This document shows positions 58,111 to 64,000 of a DNA stretch of 64,000 nucleotides, in pieces; the first letter of the stretch is position 1; every line of letters starts with the position of its first letter. This DNA is from Magicicada septendecula. Its lineage: Eukaryota; Arthropoda; Insecta; Hemiptera; Cicadidae. Both the position numbers and the translations under genes were made by a program. The stretch spans positions 704,786,885 through 704,850,884 of the forward strand of contig CM068367.1 in the NCBI GenBank assembly GCA_034769895.1, in the 5' to 3' direction. The notes under the pieces were generated by a model. It saw nothing but the letters and a program-made list of their open reading frames with translations. It was not told the origin of the DNA and made no database searches.

Positions 58111-61100
58111 TGTAACGTTCTGGGCTACGTTACAAATCCAGGGAACCCATCATAATTGACGCTAGCCAATTATACAGGCTGCCTACGTTGTAACGAACTG
58201 AAATTAAATTCAACACAAAGAACAATAATATTTCCTCTTTTGATTAGAACACAAGGGGAAGGTATTTCACTGATTTATGCACTCACTTCAATCTGTAATA
58301 AGATGACATCTCTTTATTAACAAATTATATAAATAGATCCCATAACATAAATTATACTGAAATATTCAAAAAGGTTTTCTGTAAAACAAGGGATCGTATT
58401 GATCATGTTATTTACCTCGGATCCGAGTCTCGTTATATATAGTAAAGACATCTGAATGATACTATGCTCATCTAGGAGCTTGCATGATTACATAAACCAT
58501 TTGAAGAATGGTATTATTTCTTTAAGTGATTATAACTTACATTTCAAAATTAACGTTACAACGTATGATTTTCGATACTACAGTTTATATTTCTTAGGTT
58601 TTATTTATTACTTAAAGAAAATTATAGTCTCTTGAAAAAAGTCTCTTTCATCTATAAAAGTTATGTTTTAAATGTACTTAATTCTCGATAGGCAAGCTAT
58701 GGAGTCACCTCTTCAATAAGCTTTGCTGTCCTCGTCCTGGGGTGTGACTCTTGGGAATTCTGGTAGTCGGTGTAGTCATCTGGGTCGAGTCTCTGGTGAA
58801 TATCTTATAGCTGTATTAGTGAGGAGATTGATGTAATGCTGCACGAAGTTGGGTTGATCCACGTAGGTCCTGGTCAGCCGTGTATGGGTTGTAGACGTCC
58901 GTATATACAATTTGGCAGGTCACATATTCACAGGTAGAGTTGTACTGGAGTTTGCATCTTAAGTAGAGACGTCACCTTGTTTACGAGTTCTTAATTTTTC
59001 TTATATTACTACATTTCTTGAATAAACCTTTTACTACATTTACTACATCATATACACATATAACGATCACTAGCTCCCCACGTTTTTTGTTTAGTGCTAG
59101 CTAACCATTATTTTAAAGTTTAAATAACTCATTTTTGCAGAGCCCTCGCTTGGAGGTGTGTACTGTCTGAACGCCGCATCGTAACTCTTACCTCGATACG
59201 ACAGGGGCATTACAACGAAGCGGAGCGAGTACTCCGCCATAATATAGTTCCAACTTTTATTTAAATAGACATTTTTATAGCAAGATGAAACAAATTATTT
59301 AGACTTATTTAGTTTACAGGGACTATTTTAACTACTACTGGTACCTTCAAATTATTAATTACTTACATCACGATTTTCAGGTATTTCTAAGTTACAGACG
59401 GTTCGCTAAGCACGTTGTGTCCGGAATTAAACAGGTCAACGCATGATGATTTACTAAAGGGTTAACTGTAATATTATTAACTTTTTCCAATACGATTTTT
59501 TTTATTTCTTGTTTAGTTAGAATTTCTCAATTTAAATCTCATACTTATTCTGAGTTAGATCAGGGGTATTAGGTTTAATTGTGCGATTTAAAAATACATA
59601 ATTGCTTTCTCAGTTTTTTATTATTTATATCTTTTATTATTATTAATTAAATCATCACATACTCCGCCGCTTAAAATCGACATTGGGAATTTAGTAAGGA
59701 AAAATTCAAAGGTGGGGGACTTGGAGTATGCTTGGTGTTAATGTGTGGAATTTCTCTCCCCCTTTTTCTTTTTCTTTCACATTGTTATTGGTATGTGTTA
59801 TACACATTTATTTCTTCTCTATAATAACACAATATACATATATATTTTCTTACATACTACTTTTTTCATGATATAAAATTCACACTTAAGATCTACATTT
59901 TAGAACACAAAACTTTTTCTTATGTCTACTACTTAAATCTACTACCGGTTTTTTCTTTGGGTTTTTGTTACTCTCTTCATAGAGTAATTTTCTAAATATT
60001 TTGTTATTTAGAGGTCATTGAGTACTCATTTGCTTATCTTTCGCTGAACAGGATCTCAGGTTGATCAGGCCTCATTTCCAAATTCTACGATTAACACTTA
60101 GCATGGTTACTGAGGTATAAGATAACTTGTCTACCTAGTATTACCTTTTCTATTTTTGACGATGCTATTTCCTCTTTTCTTCTTATACAATTTTATCTGC
60201 GAAATATGTGTTCTCCGTACATATTCTTGAGTCGCAGGTTCGTACAGGGCTACTGTAACTGGAGTTAAGTACTTCTTGATTTGGAAGGACCACACCATCG
60301 GTATGATAGTTTAGAGGTGGTCTTATCAATTGCACTACTAGTCGGGTGTGTCTTGTACATTACTAAGTCACCGACTTGGTACCTAACTAAATTGTTACTG
60401 TTATGGACGTTTCTCTCGTGGTATTTTCTGGATTTCTCTAGGTTCGCTCTTGTAATCGAATCCGCTTAGGTTGTTTAACTGCGCGGGTGTATCAAATCCA
60501 CTTTCGCGTATTGACTTATGCAATTCCGCGACTGTTACATTTGCATGGGGTAGACCACGCAAAAGAGCTTCATAAGACAGCTCGTCCTTTACTAGTAAAT
60601 CTGGATTAAATTGTGCCATTTTTATCTTATTTCTAACACATTAAAATTTACTTAAAATTGATTTTACTACACTATACACTTATTACATAGACAATTTATT
60701 TCTTGGTTAAATCATTTGCATAGTTCACAAGAGAATAATTTCTCTTCTAAGGGAAGGACAAAAATTCCACACACACTTCAATGTAAAGTCAACGATCAGC
60801 TGTTCGCTGGAATGTAGGTCACCCTAGTTTATTTAGTAAACAATGGCAAGTTAGTTGTATGCGTGGGAACGCGAGGGTTACATTCAAGTATTGTTCTCTA
60901 TAACAATAGCTAAGGCTATCTTTCTCGACCGGTTTCAACTGGGGAAGCCAGTTGTACCAAGGGGTGAATCCGATTCAACGAAACACGCTTTACAAGATAC
61001 AGGTGTATTACGGTAGTAGAGTCCGAGTTTAGTAATTAATTGTCTTACGTTCTACCTTTAATTTTGAAATTATTTTTAATTTTTTGCTAACAAAATTAAG

Positions 61101-61575
61101 TTACGAATTTCTTTACACGTAATTAACCGAGTCTACTTTAGTCAGGAGTTTATATTATTATTTTTTTTTTTTTACCGTGACGACAGACATACACTTACAT
61201 ACTATGCAGGCATATTCAGGAAACTACAGGTCTTGAATTGTCCCAATATAAACCTGTTAAAGACTGAACAGTTTGACAAGCACTAAAATTCATGTACGTA
61301 CTTGCATTGGCGTAATACAATGATAGTCGGTATTATTTTGCTTATCTTAAACAAATTACATCATACGCAAATTATTACATAATCTAGTACAAAATAAATT
61401 CACCTTATGAAAATTACTGTTAACATGAAATACAATAACTGAGTGCATAGATCAGCAGAGAGTTATCTATTTTACTACTTAACAATTTTTTTTTTAATTT
61501 AGCAGAGTGGCGCATTTTTGTTTGCGTCACGATGCTTACAAACCTTTTATATAAATAAGCAAAGTGGCACATTTT
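58111..61575 (-). repeat. Array unit 13 (pairs with unit 8)
   Basis: Nearly identical to unit 8 in its right half, including the one-base-shorter GGGAATTTAGTAAGG (59685). Private: ATCTTTTATTATTATT (59629) and AATCGAATCC (60451). Confidence 0.85.
60401..60619 (-). pseudogene. gag-like start, unit 13
   Basis: Consensus form except Phe54. Confidence 0.7.
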
Positions 61576-64000
61576 TGTAACGTTCTGGGCTACGTTACAA
61601 ATCCAGGGAACCCATCATAATTGACGCTAGCCAATTATACAGGCTGCCTACGTTGTAATGAACTGAAATTAAATTCAACACAAAGAACAATAATATTTAC
61701 TCTTTTGATTAGAACACAAGGGGAAGGTATTTCACTGATTTATGCACTCACTTCAATCTGTAATAAGATGACATCTCTTTATTAACAAATTATATAAATA
61801 GATCCCATAACATAAATTATACTGAAACATTCAAAAAGGTTTTCTGTAAAACAAGGGATCGTATTGATCATGTTATTTACCTCGGATCCGAGTCTCGTTA
61901 TATATAGTAAAGATATCTGAATGATACTATGCTCATCTAGGAGCTTGCATGATTACATAAACCATTTGAAGAATGGTATTATTTCTTTAAGTGATTATAA
62001 CTTACATTTCAAAATTAACGTTACAACGTATGATTTTCGATACTACAGTTTATATTTCTTAGGTTTTATTTATTACTTAAAGAAAATTATAGTCTCTTGA
62101 AAAAAGTCTCTTTCATCTATAAAAGTTATGTTTTAAATGTACTTAATTCTCGATAGGCAAGCTATCGAGTCATCTCTACAATAAGCTTTGCTGTCCTCGT
62201 CCTGGGGTGTGACTCTTGGGAATTCTGGTAGTCGGTGTAGTCATCTGGGTCGAGTCTCTGGTGAATATCTTATAGCTGTATTAGTGAGGAGATTGATGTA
62301 ATGCTGCACGAAGTTGGGTTGATCCTCGTAGGTCCTGGTCAGCCGTGTATGGGTTGTAGACGTCCGTATATACAATTTGGCAGGTCACATATTCTCAGGT
62401 AGAGTTGTACTGGAGTTTGCATCTTAAGTAGAGACGTCACCTTGATTACGAGTTCTTAATTTTTCTTATATTACTACATTTCTTGAATAAAACTTTTACT
62501 ACATTTACTACATCATATACACATATAACGATCACTAGCTCCCCACGTTTTTTGTTTAGTGGTAGCTAACCATTATTTTAAAGTTTAAATAACTCATTTT
62601 TGCAGAGCCCTCGCTTGGAGGTGTGTACTGTCTGAACGCCGCATCGTAACTCTTACCTCGATACGACAGGGGCATTACAACGAAGCGGAGCGAGTACTCC
62701 GCCATAATATAGTTCCAACTTTTATTTAAATAGACATTCTTATAGCAAGATGAGACAAATTATTTAGACTTATTTAGTTTACAGGGACTATTTTAACTAC
62801 TACTGGTACCTTCAAATTATTAATTACTTACATCACGATTTTCAGGTATTTCTAAGTTACAGACGGTTCGCTAAGCACGTTGTGTCCGGAATTAAACAGG
62901 TCAACGCATGATGATTTACTAAAGGGTTAACTGTAATATTATTAACTTTTTCCAATACGATTTTTTTTATTTCTTGTTTAGTTAGAATTTCTCAATTTAA
63001 ATCTCATACTTATTCTGAGTTAGATCAGGGGTATTAGGTTTAATTGTGCGATATAAAAATACATAATTGCTTTCTCAGTTTTTTATTATTTATATCTTTT
63101 TTTATTATTAATTAAATCATCACATACTCCGCCGCTTAAAATCGACATTGGGAATTTTAGTAAGGAAAAATTCAAAGGTGGGGGACTTGGAGTATGCTTG
63201 GTGTTAATGTGTGGAATTTCTCTCCCCCTTTTTCTTTTTCTTTCACATTGTTATTGGTATGTGTTATACACATTTATTTCTTCTCTATAATAAAACAATA
63301 TACATATATATTTTCTTACATACTACTTTTTTCATGATATAAAATTCACACTTAAGATCTACATTTTAGAACACAAAACTTTTTCTTATGTCTACTACTT
63401 AAATCTACTACCGGTTTTTTCTTTGGGTTTTTGTTACTCTCTTCATAGAGTAATTTTCTAAATATTTTGTTATTTAGAGGTCATTGAGTACTCATTTGCT
63501 TATCTTTCGCTGAACAGGATCTCAGGTTGATCAGGCCTCATTTCCAAATTCTACGATTAACACTTAGCATGGTTACTGAGGTATAAGATAACTTGTCTAC
63601 CTAGTATTACCTTTTCTATTTTTGACGATGCTATTTCCTCTTTTCTTCTTATACAATTTTATCTGCGAAATATGTGTTCTCCGTACATATTCTTGAGTCG
63701 CAGGTTCGTACAGGGCTACTGTAACTGGAGTTAAGTACTTCTTGATTTGGAAGGACCACACCATCGGTATGATAGTTTAGAGGTGGTCTTATCAATTGCA
63801 CTACTAGTCGGGTGTGTCTTGTACATTACTAAGTCACCGACTTGGTACCTAACTAAATTGTTACTGTTATGGACGTTTCTCTCGTGGTATTTTCTGGATT
63901 TCTCTAGGTTCGCTCTTGTAATCGAGTCCGCTTAGGTTGTTTAACTGCGCGGGTGTATCAAATCCACTTTCGCGTATTGACTTATGCAATTCCGCGACTG
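61576..64000 (-). repeat. Array unit 14, cut by the window end (pairs with unit 9)
   Basis: Matches unit 9 including GTTGTAATGAACTG and GATCCTCGTAGG (62321). The window ends inside its gag-like segment. Confidence 0.85.

Larger units (their letters stand above)
18576..64000 (-). mobile_element. Head-to-tail array of a defective LTR retrotransposon (macrosatellite), ~3.46-kb unit
   Basis: The edge sequence TGTAACGTTCTGGGCTACG starts each unit: 18576 (truncated first copy), 20019, 23484, 26950, 30407, 33864, 37326, 40790, 44256, 47720, 51182, 54646, 58111 and 61576. Spacing between full units is 3457-3466 bp. Read on the minus strand, a unit has an LTR edge, a leader of ~950 bp, a gag-like start (~50 codons), the last ~100 codons of integrase, a 3' region with a purine tract, and the next LTR. 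Protease, reverse transcriptase and RNase H are missing. Units alternate with one shared LTR each, as expected from LTR-LTR recombination followed by unequal crossing-over. The array runs off the right edge. Confidence 0.85.

Noticed and set aside
18842..60619. Idea that the 72-codon gag-like ORF is a selected small protein (for example a restriction factor)
   Set aside because: It is open in all 13 units, but many differences between units change the amino acid (positions 4, 16, 21, 31, 41, 47, 54, 57, 66, 69, 72) and its tail is out-of-frame integrase. Recent amplification explains the open frame.
18576..64000. CRISPR-like or rDNA-like array
   Set aside because: The repeat is 3.46 kb with no short spacers and no rRNA sequence; its content is of retroelement type.

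Overview
The window looks like genomic DNA of an AT-rich metazoan, most likely an invertebrate. Genes are sparse, at least one gene has short introns with GT-AG sites, and nearly everything recognisable is a mobile element or its debris. There are no bacterial operon signals, rRNA genes or CRISPR arrays, and I recognise no tRNA gene. The species cannot be named from this sequence.

Region 1 (1-6936, minus strand) is part of a Maverick/Polinton (adintovirus-like) element. Read leftward in transcription order it carries: a matrix-metalloproteinase-like gene; a small unknown ORF; two related BIR/IAP-like ORFs; a DDE integrase split by a frameshift; an A32-type packaging ATPase; a DUF8207-like protein; a fibre-like repeat protein broken by a stop; and the start of a phospholipase-A2-like capsid protein that runs off the window. 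DNA polymerase B, protease and the major capsid gene are not here and would lie to the left. Several breaks suggest a decaying integrated copy.

Region 2 (6937-12191) holds minisatellites and a cluster of AGGTCA-type half-sites (7246-7760). It also holds a broken MULE-family transposase with C2H2 and SWIM-like zinc fingers (7998-10187), a 60-bp minisatellite (10242-10843), and a three-exon SGNH-hydrolase gene (10902-12191). The SGNH gene has good splice sites and matching phases but one in-frame stop. All coding parts are on the minus strand and may once have been one composite element.

Region 3 (12228-18575) starts with a 1.9-kb fold-back element built from ~165-bp repeats containing CACGTG. 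A primer-binding-site-like sequence (14264-14282) follows, then about 4 kb of T-rich sequence without genes, a 43-base poly(T) run and a small tandem repeat.

Region 4 (18576 to the window end) is a head-to-tail array of ~3.46-kb units: 12 complete, one truncated at the left edge, and one cut by the window. Each unit is a minus-strand, internally deleted LTR retrotransposon with the same parts: an LTR edge beginning TGTAACG, a ~950-bp leader, the first ~50 codons of a gag-like gene, and the last ~100 codons of integrase. Protease, reverse transcriptase and RNase H are absent. Every unit that can be read shares the deletion junction and a frameshift in integrase, so an already defective copy appears to have been amplified. 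From about 34.4 kb onward, units repeat in a five-unit (~17.32-kb) higher-order pattern. This retroelement-derived macrosatellite is the most striking feature of the window.
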